A stretch of DNA of 64,000 bases from Pseudomonadota bacterium (GCA_022574185.1 JACZSM010000004.1:27446-91445), one strand, 5' to 3'; counted from the first letter of the stretch, positions 33,968 through 45,281 are shown. The notes: a model not told the origin generated them from the letters alone. Numbers and translations: made by a program.

Positions 33968-34990
33968 ATGAAGATCTGGAAGCTTGTGTTACCGGTCGCT
34001 GCCGTTTTGATGTTGGTGGGCCAGGCGGCTGCGCAGAGCAAAGACGAGAGGCGTGCCGAAGCCCTCGAAACTCGAGAGGCAGAGATTACGCGGCGTATGT
34101 TTGAAGCTGAGAAGGCAATGGCCCAGGCGGCGCGACAGATCGCTGAATTGACGTCGGCACGACTGCCGCAATTGCAGCGGATAGAACGTCGCTTTGAGCT
34201 GTTTGGCAATGCGCGGCCGCGGCTCGGGGTTACGATCGGCGGCGATGATGATGGCCCCGTCGAAGGTGTGCGCGTCCTTGGCGTAACACCAGGTAGCGCG
34301 GCCAGCGACGCGGGACTTCGTGCTGGCGACATTATTACGTCGATTAACGACGAATCATTGAGCGCCAGTGAGGCGGAGGAAGCGACACGCAGGCTGCTTG
34401 ATTTCATGGACGGCGTCGAAGCAGGCGATAAGCTGGATATCGAGTACCTTCGGGATGGCAAGGTCGGCAGAGTTGAAGTCGAGCCGAGACCTGTGGACGG
34501 GCTGGTTTTCGCGTTTAGCGGTGACGGTAGAGGATTCAGGATACCGGATGTGCCAGACATTCACGTCGCGCCCGGAATCGTTGCAGGTCTCCACAATCGA
34601 TTTGTTTTTAACTGGACGAGCGGTGGCTGGGGCGACATGGAACTCGTCGAACTCAATGCAGGACTGGGCCGCTATTTCGGCACGGATACAGGATTACTCG
34701 TTGTCAGCGCGCCGGAATCGAACTCTCTCAAGTTACAAGATGGCGATGTCATTCAAAAAATCGACGGTCGAGTGCCGGGCTCCGTGCGCCATGCGATGCG
34801 CATCCTGAGTTCATACCGGGCTGGCGAGATGCTCAAGCTCGAGATCATGCGTGACAAGAAGCGCCGAACGCTCGATGTCGAGATGCCGGATGATCACAGT
34901 AGCAGCGTGTACCCGTCAATGGCGCCCTCGCTGCATCCCACGGCTGTTCCTCTCGTGCCACGATCTGACGCTCCTATCGAAAGTACATAG
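33968..34990 (+). CDS. Exported protein with two PDZ domains
   Basis: A 340-aa protein with a signal peptide (MKIWKLVLPVAAVLMLVGQAAAQ) and then a coiled coil (DERRAEALETREAEITRRMFEAEKAMAQAARQIAEL). PDZ-1 is RPRLGVTIGG...GVRVLGVTPGSAASDAGLRAGDIITSINDESL (about 77-125); PDZ-2 is GLLVVSAPESNSLKLQDGDVIQKIDGRVPGSVRHAMRIL (about 244-280). No protease domain is present, so it is not a DegP/RseP-like protease by itself. It is the third gene of the ECF sigma operon and could bind unfolded C-termini or a protease, tuning anti-sigma release in the periplasm (inference). The tail is Pro/Ser-rich. Confidence 0.85.
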   Translation: MKIWKLVLPVAAVLMLVGQAAAQSKDERRAEALETREAEITRRMFEAEKAMAQAARQIAELTSARLPQLQRIERRFELFGNARPRLGVTIGGDDDGPVEGVRVLGVTPGSAASDAGLRAGDIITSINDESLSASEAEEATRRLLDFMDGVEAGDKLDIEYLRDGKVGRVEVEPRPVDGLVFAFSGDGRGFRIPDVPDIHVAPGIVAGLHNRFVFNWTSGGWGDMELVELNAGLGRYFGTDTGLLVVSAPESNSLKLQDGDVIQKIDGRVPGSVRHAMRILSSYRAGEMLKLEIMRDKKRRTLDVEMPDDHSSSVYPSMAPSLHPTAVPLVPRSDAPIEST

Positions 34991-35021
34991 GCCGGGCTAG
35001 GGACATACGAACCAAACAAAC

Positions 35022-35053
35022 GGGCGCGCATGGCTTTGTTACCATGCGCGCCC
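35022..35053 (+). promoter_or_regulatory. Perfect hairpin immediately before the queA start codon
   Basis: A 12-bp perfect inverted repeat, GGGCGCGCATGG (35022-35033) and CCATGCGCGCCC (35042-35053), with an 8-nt loop CTTTGTTA. The right arm ends at the base before the queA ATG (35054). There is no run of T after it, so it is not a standard terminator. It lacks any Shine-Dalgarno-like stretch in the usual window. It may be an attenuator-like or translation-control element, or mark a transcript start. Confidence 0.6.
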
Positions 35054-37188
<2,135 letters not shown>

Positions 37189-37322
37189 CACAGCCAGGTG
37201 TGTTTATTGGGGCAAAGACCTTGCGATTGCCGAAGCTGCCCTAATTCCGGTTGCTCTATGCCATAATACCGCGCTGAATTTTCAGGGCACTCCCCAACCA
37301 CCCAACATCAAGATTGAGACGC

Positions 37323-37646
37323 ATGGATTTCTTCATTCAAAACGCTTACGCACAGGACGCGCAGCAAACGGACCCGTTCGGTTTCCTGCTGCCGATGGTA
37401 ATAATCTTTGCCGCATTTTACTTTCTGCTTATTCGTCCGCAGCAGAAAAAACAGAAAGCGCACAAGGCACTCATTGCCAGCCTGTCAGTCGACGATGAAA
37501 TACTCACGGCTGGCGGCATACTCGGCAAGATCACGGCAGTCAGTGACCATTATGTTGTCGTGCAGATCAGCGACAACACCGAGGTCAAAATGCAAAAATC
37601 CAGCGTCTCGCAAGTCGTACCGAAAGATACGTACGACAACGCCTGA
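37323..37646 (+). CDS. yajC: Preprotein translocase subunit YajC
   Basis: Small (107 aa) inner-membrane protein of the SecDF-YajC complex. One transmembrane helix, GFLLPMVIIFAAFYFLLIRPQQKKQKAHKAL, followed by the conserved soluble part (VDDEILTAGGILGKI, VVVQISDNTEVKMQKSSVSQVVPK). Start at ATG 37323 (MDFFIQNAYAQ). It precedes secD by 20 bp. Confidence 0.95.
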   Translation: MDFFIQNAYAQDAQQTDPFGFLLPMVIIFAAFYFLLIRPQQKKQKAHKALIASLSVDDEILTAGGILGKITAVSDHYVVVQISDNTEVKMQKSSVSQVVPKDTYDNA

Positions 37647-37666
37647 TCCTGTCCAGATACGAGGCG

Positions 37667-39481
37667 ATGAACAAGTACCCTACCTGGCTCAATGCGCTCG
37701 TCATCATCATCATGTTGTCGGGCCTGTTGTTCGCGATGCCGAATATTTACGGTAGTGCGCCGGCTGTGCAGCTGGCTGATGTCGACGGTAATGCCATGAC
37801 TGAGGCGCGGCTGGACAAGTACGTTCGATCTCTGCAAAACGATGGTGTTGTCCCCGAGGCGGCATACCTCAAGAATGGTCGAGTCGTCATTCGATTTAAT
37901 TCGGTCGAGGACCAGCAGCGATCAGGCGAGCGACTCAGAAGTCGCTTTGAGCGAGAAGCCAACGTAGCGTTGACACTCGCGCCGAAGTTGCCGGAGTGGG
38001 TTCGATCGATGGGCCTGACGCCGATGAGTCTTGGGCTCGACTTGCGTGGTGGAGTGTACGTACTGCTCGAGGTCGATATGGCAACGGCGATCGAGAATCG
38101 CATGAGAGGCTACGAACAGGACATCGACGAGCGATTGCGTGCGGCGAGAATCCGACATCGAGTCGATCTGGCCAACGGCACGATCACGGTGCGGCTGACG
38201 AGCAGTGAGGATTTGGAGCAGGCACGGCAGATCATCAACGCTGCGGATCCTGATGTGCTTGTCGGCGAGGGTGCCGATGGCAAGTCGTTGACGATGCGGA
38301 TGACCGAGACTCAGATTAAGGAGCGGCAGGATTTCGCAATCGAGCAGAACATGACGACGCTGAGGAATCGTGTCGATCAACTCGGTGTTGCTGAACCGCT
38401 CGTGCAGCGCCAGGGCGTCGACCGCATTGTTGTGCAATTGCCGGGTGTGCAGGATCCGACAGAGCTCGAAAAAATCCTGACGGCAACTGCGACGCTGGAA
38501 TTCCGGCTTGTTGATGAGTCCGGTAATTTGCCGGGCTCACGCCGGTATGTCGGGCGCGACCAGGAAGCCGCGCAGATACTGAAGCGTGAGGTCATCGCCT
38601 CGGGTGATGAAATCGTCGACGCAGGATTCACTTATACACCTGAAGGCCAGCCCGCTGTCAGCATCACGCTCGACTCAGCGGGTGGTGAACGCATGCTGGC
38701 AACGACGCGCGACAATGTCGGCAAGTTGATGTCGACCGTGTTCATTGAATGGCGCGAAGAGACTGTCAGGCGCGGCAGCACTACCGAGACGCGCAAGGTC
38801 AAGACCGAAGAAATCATCAACTCGGCAACGATCCGCGGAGTTTTCAAAAATCGATTCCAGATCACCGGCATGACGCCAGCCGAAGCACAGGTTCTTGCGG
38901 TTCTGCTAAGAGCTGGCGCTCTTGCCGCGCCGGTTTACAAAATTGATGAACGAACCATCGGCCCGAGCCTTGGACAAGACAATATCGATCGCGGATTCAA
39001 GGCGATTCAGATTGGTTTCCTTGCCGTCATCGTGTTCATGGCGGTGTACTACCGCTGGTTCGGCATGATCGCCAATATCGCATTATTTTCGAATCTCGTG
39101 TTTATCGTTGCTGTGTTGTCGCTTCTCGGGGCTTCACTGACATTGCCCGGTATTGCTGGAATCGTCCTGACTGTGGGCATGGCTGTTGATGCGAACGTCC
39201 TCATATTCGAACGCATACGCGAAGAGATATCGGCTGGATCGCCGCCGCAGGCGGCGATCCATACGGGTTATGAGAAAGCGTTGTCGTCGATTGTAGATGC
39301 GAACATCACGACACTGATCGCAGCGATTGTATTACTTGCTTTTGGCACCGGAGCCATTAAAGGATTTGCGACGACGCTGATGATCGGCATCGTGACATCG
39401 ATGTTTACGGCAATCATAGGCACCCGAGCGATCGTCAATTCCGTGTTTGGCGGGCGCAAGATTTCTGAGTTGCCGGTATAG
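37667..39481 (+). CDS. secD: Protein translocase subunit SecD
   Basis: A 604-aa RND-like membrane protein that uses the proton gradient to help export proteins through SecYEG. It has an N-terminal TM helix (TWLNALVIIIMLSGLLFAMP), a large periplasmic P1 domain containing GLDLRGGVYVLLEVD and the RVDQLGVAEPLVQRQG block, then five C-terminal TM helices including GAVVL-like GIAGIVLTVGMAVDANVLIFERIREE, where the conserved Asp and Arg take part in proton transfer. Length is within the normal range. secF follows with an 10-bp gap, so the two are translated together. Confidence 0.97.
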   Translation: MNKYPTWLNALVIIIMLSGLLFAMPNIYGSAPAVQLADVDGNAMTEARLDKYVRSLQNDGVVPEAAYLKNGRVVIRFNSVEDQQRSGERLRSRFEREANVALTLAPKLPEWVRSMGLTPMSLGLDLRGGVYVLLEVDMATAIENRMRGYEQDIDERLRAARIRHRVDLANGTITVRLTSSEDLEQARQIINAADPDVLVGEGADGKSLTMRMTETQIKERQDFAIEQNMTTLRNRVDQLGVAEPLVQRQGVDRIVVQLPGVQDPTELEKILTATATLEFRLVDESGNLPGSRRYVGRDQEAAQILKREVIASGDEIVDAGFTYTPEGQPAVSITLDSAGGERMLATTRDNVGKLMSTVFIEWREETVRRGSTTETRKVKTEEIINSATIRGVFKNRFQITGMTPAEAQVLAVLLRAGALAAPVYKIDERTIGPSLGQDNIDRGFKAIQIGFLAVIVFMAVYYRWFGMIANIALFSNLVFIVAVLSLLGASLTLPGIAGIVLTVGMAVDANVLIFERIREEISAGSPPQAAIHTGYEKALSSIVDANITTLIAAIVLLAFGTGAIKGFATTLMIGIVTSMFTAIIGTRAIVNSVFGGRKISELPV

Positions 39482-39491
39482 GACATCGACG

Positions 39492-40433
39492 ATGCGGCTG
39501 ATCAAGGAAAAAACAAACATCAATTTTCTTGGCGCCAAGCGGCGCAAGGCCGCATTGGCGCTTTCTGCGCTCATCGTGATTGTGTCAATTGTGTCGTTAT
39601 TCACGCGCGGCCTTGAATTCGGCATTGATTTTACGGGCGGTATTCTGCTCGAGGTTGGGTATCCGCAGACAGCCGATCTTGAGAAAATACGCAGCAACCT
39701 GGCTGCAGCCGGTTTCGACGATGCTCAGGTGCAGCGTTTCGGCGCCGATACCGATGTCCTGGTTCGTTTGCCGCCGCAGATCGGCACTGATCCGGCTGAG
39801 CTTCGCGAAAATCTGCGCGCTACAGTGGCAGCGGGCACGTCGGGCGTCGAATTGCGCCGCGTCGAGTTTGTCAGTCCGCAGGTTGGCGGCGAACTGGCTG
39901 AGAGCGGTGCGCTCGCGATGATCATCGCATTGCTGTTGATTTTCGTGTATGTGATGGTGCGTTTCCAATGGAAGTTCGCGGCCGGAGCCGTTGTGGCCCT
40001 CGCACACGATGTCATCATCACGGTCGGAGCCTTTTCATTATTTGGTTTGCCCTTCGATCTGACCGTCGTCGCTGCAGTACTCGCGGTTATTGGCTATTCG
40101 CTCAACGATACGGTCGTTGCATTTGATCGCATACGTGAGAATTTTTTCAAGTTGCGCGGTATCGAGGCAGATGAGTCAATGAATATCTCGATCAATCAAA
40201 TGCTCGCACGCACATTGATCACGGGATTTACGACTTTGTTCGTCCTGGTTTCGTTGTACGTGTTCGGTGGTGAGGCGATCGCGCCGTTTTCGATTGCACT
40301 GATCATAGGCATCATCGTCGGCACGTATTCATCGATCTATACGGCGAGTACAATGGCACTATTGCTTGGCGTAAACGCACAAGATTTGATCGAGCCCGTC
40401 AAAGACCCCGACCTGATCGACGACCTGCCGTAA
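39492..40433 (+). CDS. secF: Protein translocase subunit SecF
   Basis: Partner of SecD; 313 aa with six TM helices. Visible: INFLGAKRRKAALALSALIVIVSI at the first helix, GLEFGIDFTGGILLEVG (P1 start), SPQVGGELAESGALAMIIALLLIFVYVMVRF, and VLAVIGYSLNDTVVAFDRIRENF, the hallmark conserved block. Start at ATG 39492; the frame upstream overlaps the end of secD and is not used. A transcript end is expected after it, but no obvious hairpin was found. Confidence 0.97.
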   Translation: MRLIKEKTNINFLGAKRRKAALALSALIVIVSIVSLFTRGLEFGIDFTGGILLEVGYPQTADLEKIRSNLAAAGFDDAQVQRFGADTDVLVRLPPQIGTDPAELRENLRATVAAGTSGVELRRVEFVSPQVGGELAESGALAMIIALLLIFVYVMVRFQWKFAAGAVVALAHDVIITVGAFSLFGLPFDLTVVAAVLAVIGYSLNDTVVAFDRIRENFFKLRGIEADESMNISINQMLARTLITGFTTLFVLVSLYVFGGEAIAPFSIALIIGIIVGTYSSIYTASTMALLLGVNAQDLIEPVKDPDLIDDLP

Positions 40434-40686
40434 TACCGACTCTTGCGGGAGTTCGCTGACGATCGGTGTAGCATGGTTTCGTGACGGCCCACCCAATAAG
40501 TTAGAGACGCGTTATAAATACGTGATTAAGTTAACAACCACTGTATGTTGAGTCACGCGGTGTATAAAGGAGACACAATAAATTAATAATAAATGCGCAA
40601 CCTGCCGATAGATTCAGACAGGACTCTCAAGTTCTCGCTTCTACTGGCAAGCCATGGATGACGCCATTGGCATAGGAGGAAACTCA
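40434..40686. other. AT-rich noncoding stretch before a small gene
   Basis: 253 bp between secF and the small protein gene, richer in A/T than its neighbours from about 40500 to 40600 (ATAAATTAATAATAAATGC). No confident promoter hexamers, terminator or RNA could be assigned. A 22-codon frame from ATG 40593 was considered and not called. Confidence 0.4.
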
Positions 40687-40944
40687 GTGAAAAACCGAAA
40701 AAACAGTGTCGATGCACGCGGTCGAGCTAAAACCTGCGAGCCGTGGGAAATTGCTCTTAATGCCAGCCGGTATGCTGATGAGGACACGATTATCCAGCCA
40801 ATCGTATTGAGTCTCGTTACCACTGAGCAAACCGAATGCGATCCTTACAATTCGAGCGGTCTCGATGACTCCAGTATCGAATCGTCCAATCTCGACACGT
40901 CGAAAGCCTGGGATTTACATTCGCGATATAAGCGTAATTTCTAA
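40687..40944 (+). CDS. Small hypothetical protein with strong ribosome-binding site
   Basis: An 85-aa protein I do not recognise. The GTG at 40687 is preceded by ATAGGAGGAAACTCA, a textbook Shine-Dalgarno at 8 bp, which makes this start much better than the ATG at 40654. The N-terminus is basic (KNRKNSVDARGRAK), the middle has a cysteine (KTCEPWEIALNASRYADED) and the C-terminal part is acidic and serine-rich with a second cysteine (TECDPYNSSGLDDSSIESS). There is no signal peptide or membrane segment, so it should be cytosolic. It is alone between convergent neighbours, in AT-rich surroundings. Confidence 0.65.
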   Translation: MKNRKNSVDARGRAKTCEPWEIALNASRYADEDTIIQPIVLSLVTTEQTECDPYNSSGLDDSSIESSNLDTSKAWDLHSRYKRNF

Positions 40945-40969
40945 ATAAAGGCTACGCCGACTTTTCAGA

Positions 40970-42445
40970 CTACTTTACGTCCGATTTCGATATTCTGATT
41001 ACAAGTCTGTAGAGAAACTCCTGACCTTCGAAAAACGACTCGATGAGTATTCGTTCATTCTGTCCATGCGCCCGATTGTCGTTGATGTCGGAAAAAACAC
41101 CTGACACACCGTAGGTCGGTGTGCCGGCATTTCGCAGGTAGAGTCCGTCCGTCGCACCCGTACTCATTATTGGTATGACTGGCACACCGGGCCACAGCTC
41201 CTCAGTGACAGCTTCGATCGCACTGAGAAGTTCTGGATTTAGCGGCGACGGAGACGATGGTGTGGCATCCCAGATAGACGTGATTGTCACCTCCGCATCC
41301 CCGATAACCGTGTGCAGCGTATTCAGAACAGCATCCACCGATTCGCCGGGAAGCATGCGGCAATTGACGGTAGCCTGTGCTCGTTGCGGCAGCGCATTTT
41401 CCGCGTGCCCTGCGGTTAATAGTGTCGCAACACAGGTAGTGCGCAAACGCGCGTTATAAAAAGGCACTTGGGACAGGAAAGCGATAGCGGCCGGATCTGG
41501 CGGATGTTGAGAGACGCCCCGCATGGCGGCAGCGAGCTCACCTTCTTCAATGTCTGCAGATCGTTCGAAAAATAACCGCGTACCGTCATTAAGTACGACC
41601 GGAAAATCGTAGGCGCGGATGCGAATCAGCGCGTCGGCCAACCGGTAGATCGCATTGTCTTTTACGGGCCTTGAACTGTGTCCACCCGGATTAGTGACTT
41701 CAAGCGTGTAGGTCAGATAGACTTTCTCGCTTAACTGCACACCGTTCGAAATATGAACACCATCTCTGGTAGAGCCGCCCCCGCCTTCATTCAGTGCGTA
41801 CTCGGCGTCGATCAGTTCGGGGTGATTCGCCAGCAGCCAGATCACGCCATTGTCAGTGCCAGCTTCTTCATCGGCGGTCAACGCCACGATGATGTCGCGA
41901 TCCGGCTGAAATCCTTCGCGTTTGAGGCGAATAAGATTGGCAATATGAATCGCTGCTTCATCCTTGTCATCAATCGTGCCTCTGCCGTAGTAATACCCGT
42001 CTTGCTCTGTAAACGTGAACGGATCGAGTGTCCAGTCCGCCGGGTCTGCATCAACGACATCGAGATGTGCGAGTAGAAGTACCGGTTTACGGCCGATATC
42101 GCGTCCTCGATAGCGAACCACCAGATTGCCCCTGTTATCCGAGGGCCCAAGCACTTGCACATCTTCCGCTGCAAATCCTGCTGCGATCAGGTGCGCGGCC
42201 ATCGCTTCAGCGGCAACCGTCGTATTGCCAGTAGCTTGTGTAGTGTCGATCTCAATGAGTTCGCGCAAGAAATCTTTGGCCATCTGCTGATGCGGTAAGA
42301 GCGCGGAATCTTGCGTATCAGCTGACAGGTCCGTCGTCGTTTCTGTTGATGTAGAAGCTGTTTCTTCGCTGCTGCACGACGCTACCAGAATAGTCAGCAA
42401 TACGAGCGGCATTGAAGTGCGGCATGTTGATTGATCGGCTTTCAT
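40970..42445 (-). CDS. M20-family metallopeptidase, predicted lipoprotein
   Basis: A 491-aa peptidase. The N-terminus has a lipoprotein signal peptide with lipobox LVASC, so it is anchored at a membrane facing the periplasm. The dinuclear zinc enzyme core shows VLLLAHLDVVDADPADW (first His and Asp ligands), GRGTIDDKDEAA, the general-base/ligand pair in ALTADEEAGTDNG, NEGGGG, GGHSSRPVKDNAIYRLADAL (dimerisation/lid domain) and GATDGLYLRNAGTPTYG near the end. These fit the carboxypeptidase/aminoacylase branch of M20. The start is ATG 42445; the longer frame runs back into suhB. It follows suhB on the same strand after about 80 bp. Substrate unknown. Confidence 0.92.
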   Translation of the reverse strand: MKADQSTCRTSMPLVLLTILVASCSSEETASTSTETTTDLSADTQDSALLPHQQMAKDFLRELIEIDTTQATGNTTVAAEAMAAHLIAAGFAAEDVQVLGPSDNRGNLVVRYRGRDIGRKPVLLLAHLDVVDADPADWTLDPFTFTEQDGYYYGRGTIDDKDEAAIHIANLIRLKREGFQPDRDIIVALTADEEAGTDNGVIWLLANHPELIDAEYALNEGGGGSTRDGVHISNGVQLSEKVYLTYTLEVTNPGGHSSRPVKDNAIYRLADALIRIRAYDFPVVLNDGTRLFFERSADIEEGELAAAMRGVSQHPPDPAAIAFLSQVPFYNARLRTTCVATLLTAGHAENALPQRAQATVNCRMLPGESVDAVLNTLHTVIGDAEVTITSIWDATPSSPSPLNPELLSAIEAVTEELWPGVPVIPIMSTGATDGLYLRNAGTPTYGVSGVFSDINDNRAHGQNERILIESFFEGQEFLYRLVIRISKSDVK

Positions 42446-42514
42446 TTTAAGTCTCGCTGATATCAAAAAGCATAGGGCGTAATCAAGGCTGATGTCAGCA
42501 TACGTGATCTCCCC

Positions 42515-42529
42515 TTGGCGGGCTCCTAC
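42515..42529. repeat. REP-like half element, copy 6
   Basis: TTGGCGGGCTCCTAC, the right-arm end of the REP consensus without a left arm. The CTA within it is the TAG stop codon of suhB on the minus strand. Confidence 0.55.
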
Positions 42530-43326
42530 TTCTTGATGATCGCCTTGATTTCCGTCGCGCAGAGTTTGGCGAGGGCGCGGTAGATTCTTGGGGTACCACA
42601 CAGGATGTGGCCGGTATCGAGGAAATTCTCGCTGCCATCGAGGCCACTGACCATGCCACCGGCCTCGCGGATAATCAGGGTACCGGCGGCAAGGTCCCAC
42701 GGCGCCAGTCCAGTTTCCCAAAAGGCATCGAGACGTCCGGCAGCAACGTAGCACAGGTCGAGCGCGGCTGCGCCGGGGCGTCGCACGCCCGATGAGTTGC
42801 GAATAACCTTGACGAGCATGTCCATGTACGGGCTGAGCTCAGCGCCGCCCTCGCGAAACGGAAAGCCGGTACCGATCAACGCACGCTCGAGAATCTTCTG
42901 GCCGCTGACGCGGATTCGCCGCGAATCAAGATGCGCACCTGTGCCGCGTGTGGCCGTGAACAACTCCTGTCGCAGCGGATCATAAACCACCGCATGCTCA
43001 ACCCGGCCCTTGACCTGAACGGCGATCGAAACGCAAAAGACCGGAAAACCGTGCAGGTAATTGGTCGTTCCATCCAATGGATCTATGATCCACACCGTGT
43101 CGGATTCGCCCTGGGCGCCACTTTCCTCGGCGAGGATGGCATGATCCGGATAATGTCTTTGAATGGTCTTGATGATGGCGCGCTCGGCGGCAATATCGGC
43201 ATCACTGACGAAATCGTTCGGGCCTTTCTGCTCGACCTTGAGCTTGGCCAGGTTAACCATTTTTCTGATGAGTATATTACCGGCACTGCGTGCCGCCATC
43301 ACCGCTACATTAAGTAGTGCGTGCAT
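42526..43326 (-). CDS. suhB: Inositol-1-monophosphatase SuhB
   Basis: A 266-aa lithium-sensitive phosphatase family member; in E. coli SuhB also takes part in rRNA transcription antitermination. The metal site is AILAEESG plus WIIDPLDGTTNYLHGFP, and the C-terminal block is GLAPWDLAAGTLIIREAGGMV. The length and the N-terminus (MHALLNVAVMAARSAGNILIRKM) match SuhB. It is divergent from trmJ with about 63 bp between, the same arrangement as in E. coli and many relatives. The stop codon is formed by a REP-like half element. Confidence 0.96.
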   Translation of the reverse strand: MHALLNVAVMAARSAGNILIRKMVNLAKLKVEQKGPNDFVSDADIAAERAIIKTIQRHYPDHAILAEESGAQGESDTVWIIDPLDGTTNYLHGFPVFCVSIAVQVKGRVEHAVVYDPLRQELFTATRGTGAHLDSRRIRVSGQKILERALIGTGFPFREGGAELSPYMDMLVKVIRNSSGVRRPGAAALDLCYVAAGRLDAFWETGLAPWDLAAGTLIIREAGGMVSGLDGSENFLDTGHILCGTPRIYRALAKLCATEIKAIIKK

Positions 43327-43389
43327 CGAACGATTCCGTCATTGTCAAAGAACTCGGCCAGCGTTGGCCGTGGCGGTAGAATAGCAGAC

Positions 43390-44109
43390 ATGTCGATACG
43401 TATTGTTCTTGTTGGAACGACACACCCGGGTAATATCGGGGGTGTCGCGCGCGCCATGAAAAACATGGGCGTGCATGATCTTACGCTGGTCGAGCCGCGT
43501 CATTTCCCGCACGAGGAGGCGACAGCGCGTGCGTCGGGAGCTGAAGATGTGCTTGATGCTGCAACGGTCGTGGCCACTCTCGAGGATGCGATCAGCGACT
43601 GTGTTTACGTCGCGGGAGCGAGCGCGCGGCCGCGTACCATCAACTGGCCGTGCATGGAACCACGCGAATGTGCCGCCAAGCTCATCGACCGGAACCACGG
43701 TGGCCCGGTGGCCGCAGTCTTCGGTCCTGAGCACTCGGGCCTCTCGAACGCCGACCTCGATCACTGCGACACGTTGCTGACGATCCCGACCAATCCCGAT
43801 TTCAGCTCGCTGAACATCGCGATGGCGGTGCAGGTTCTGACCTACGAGTTATGCGTCGCTAAACTGGCTGACAAGACACCCGACACTGTCACCGATACTC
43901 GTGCCGCGACGGCCGAGGAGCTTGAGCATTTTTTTACGCATCTGCAGCAGGTGCTGACCGATGTCAGTTTTCTCGATCCGAAAAATCCGCGTCACCTGAT
44001 GCGGCGCCTGCGGCGCCTGCTCATTCGCGCGGCGCCAGACAAAAATGAAGTGAATATCCTGCGCGGTATTTTGGCCGCCGTTGACAAGCAGCAGCGGCCT
44101 GACGGATGA
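43390..44109 (+). CDS. trmJ: tRNA (cytidine/uridine-2'-O-)-methyltransferase TrmJ
   Basis: SPOUT-class enzyme of 239 aa that methylates the ribose of nucleotide 32 in tRNAs. Motif blocks: RIVLVGTTHPGNIGGVARAMKNMG, the knot VAAVFGPEHSGLSNADLDHCD and LTIPTNPDFSSLNIAMAVQVLTYEL, then a C-terminal helical extension typical of TrmJ. Start at ATG 43390, not the ATG at 43321. Its stop overlaps the iscS start (ATGA), so it is the first gene of the isc-like operon, as in many gammaproteobacteria where iscR normally comes between; iscR is absent here. Confidence 0.95.
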   Translation: MSIRIVLVGTTHPGNIGGVARAMKNMGVHDLTLVEPRHFPHEEATARASGAEDVLDAATVVATLEDAISDCVYVAGASARPRTINWPCMEPRECAAKLIDRNHGGPVAAVFGPEHSGLSNADLDHCDTLLTIPTNPDFSSLNIAMAVQVLTYELCVAKLADKTPDTVTDTRAATAEELEHFFTHLQQVLTDVSFLDPKNPRHLMRRLRRLLIRAAPDKNEVNILRGILAAVDKQQRPDG

Positions 44110-45281
44110 CGGACAAACCTGACCTGATCTACCTCGATTACGCCGCGACAACACCCGTGGATCCACGTGTCGTGGCGGCGATGTCGAGATTGCTGGAAAT
44201 GGATGGCGACTTCGCGAATCCGTCGGCCGACCATCTCGCCGGACGACGCAGCAGCGTGCATGTCGCTAACGCCGCAGAGCAACTGGCGGCGCTATTGCAT
44301 GTACATCCGGATCGACTCATCTGGACATCAGGCGCAACGGAATCGAACAACCTGGCGATCATAGGTGCCGCTCGTGCGCGGCAGCACCGCGGCCAGCACC
44401 TGATAACGATGCCAACTGAGCACAAGGCCGTGACCGACGTTTTCCGTGCACTCGAGCGGCAAGGATTCGATGTCACCTGGCTGCTCCCCGACGAATGTGG
44501 TGCACTCGATATTGATGCGCTGGAGGCCGCATTCCGGGACGACACCCAACTGGTGTCGATCATGCACGTAAACAACGAGACGGGGCTGTTACAGGACATT
44601 GCCCGCATCGGCGAGAGTTGTCGTCGTCGTGATGTTCTGTTGCATGTTGACGCCGCACAATCGGTCGGCAAGCTGCCCGTCGATCTTGGTCAATTGCCGG
44701 TTGATCTTGCGTCGATGACGGCACACAAAATGTATGGACCCAAAGGCATCGGCGGCCTGTACATCGCCGATCGGCCTGGCTGTCATATCGAGCCGCTGAT
44801 GTTCGGTGGTGGCCAGCAACGACGACTGCGGCCCGGCACGCTTGCGGTACACCTGATCGCGGGCTTTGGATGTGCCGCGGAGATCGCCGCGACAAGCCTG
44901 GCAGAAGATCTCGAACACCTGACAACACTTCGCGATCAACTTTGGGCCGGGATTCGAGATGTTCCGGGTATACGCCTGAACGGCGATATCGATAACAGTT
45001 TCCCGGGCATTCTCAATGCCAGCATCGCCGATATCGAAGGCGAGAGCCTGCTACTGGCGCTCGAGCCCCTGTGTGTTGCGACCGGGTCGGCCTGCAATTC
45101 ACAAAGCCAGGAACCGTCGTACGTTTTGCGCGCACTTGGTCGCAGCGATGCCGAGGCGCAAAGCGCCATTCGATTCAGTCTCGGCAGGCAGACGCGGAGT
45201 GAGGATATCGTCGTCGCAGTTCGTCGCTATCGCAGTGCCGTGAGCAAACTTCGCGATCTGGCCCCGGTTCTGGCCGCGTGA
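44106..45281 (+). CDS. iscS: Cysteine desulfurase IscS-like, lacking the C-terminal tail
   Basis: PLP enzyme that removes sulfur from cysteine for Fe-S clusters and thiolated tRNA. Motifs: YLDYAATTPVDP, SGATESNN, TEHKAV, HVDAAQSVGKLP, the PLP lysine in MTAHKMYGPKGIG, RPGTLAVHL-like segment and the active cysteine loop ATGSACNS. It has 391 aa and ends KLRDLAPVLAA, while E. coli IscS (404 aa) goes on for a further ~14 residues that help bind the scaffold IscU. Upstream it overlaps trmJ; downstream it overlaps the IscU-like gene. Assigning it to IscS rather than to another NifS-type desulfurase is from context plus sequence. Confidence 0.9.
   Translation: MTDKPDLIYLDYAATTPVDPRVVAAMSRLLEMDGDFANPSADHLAGRRSSVHVANAAEQLAALLHVHPDRLIWTSGATESNNLAIIGAARARQHRGQHLITMPTEHKAVTDVFRALERQGFDVTWLLPDECGALDIDALEAAFRDDTQLVSIMHVNNETGLLQDIARIGESCRRRDVLLHVDAAQSVGKLPVDLGQLPVDLASMTAHKMYGPKGIGGLYIADRPGCHIEPLMFGGGQQRRLRPGTLAVHLIAGFGCAAEIAATSLAEDLEHLTTLRDQLWAGIRDVPGIRLNGDIDNSFPGILNASIADIEGESLLLALEPLCVATGSACNSQSQEPSYVLRALGRSDAEAQSAIRFSLGRQTRSEDIVVAVRRYRSAVSKLRDLAPVLAA

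Noticed and set aside
40593..40661. 22-codon frame MRNLPIDSDRTLKFSLLLASHG before the small unknown gene
   Set aside because: It has no Shine-Dalgarno at a proper distance and no sign of a leader-peptide function; too short to support.
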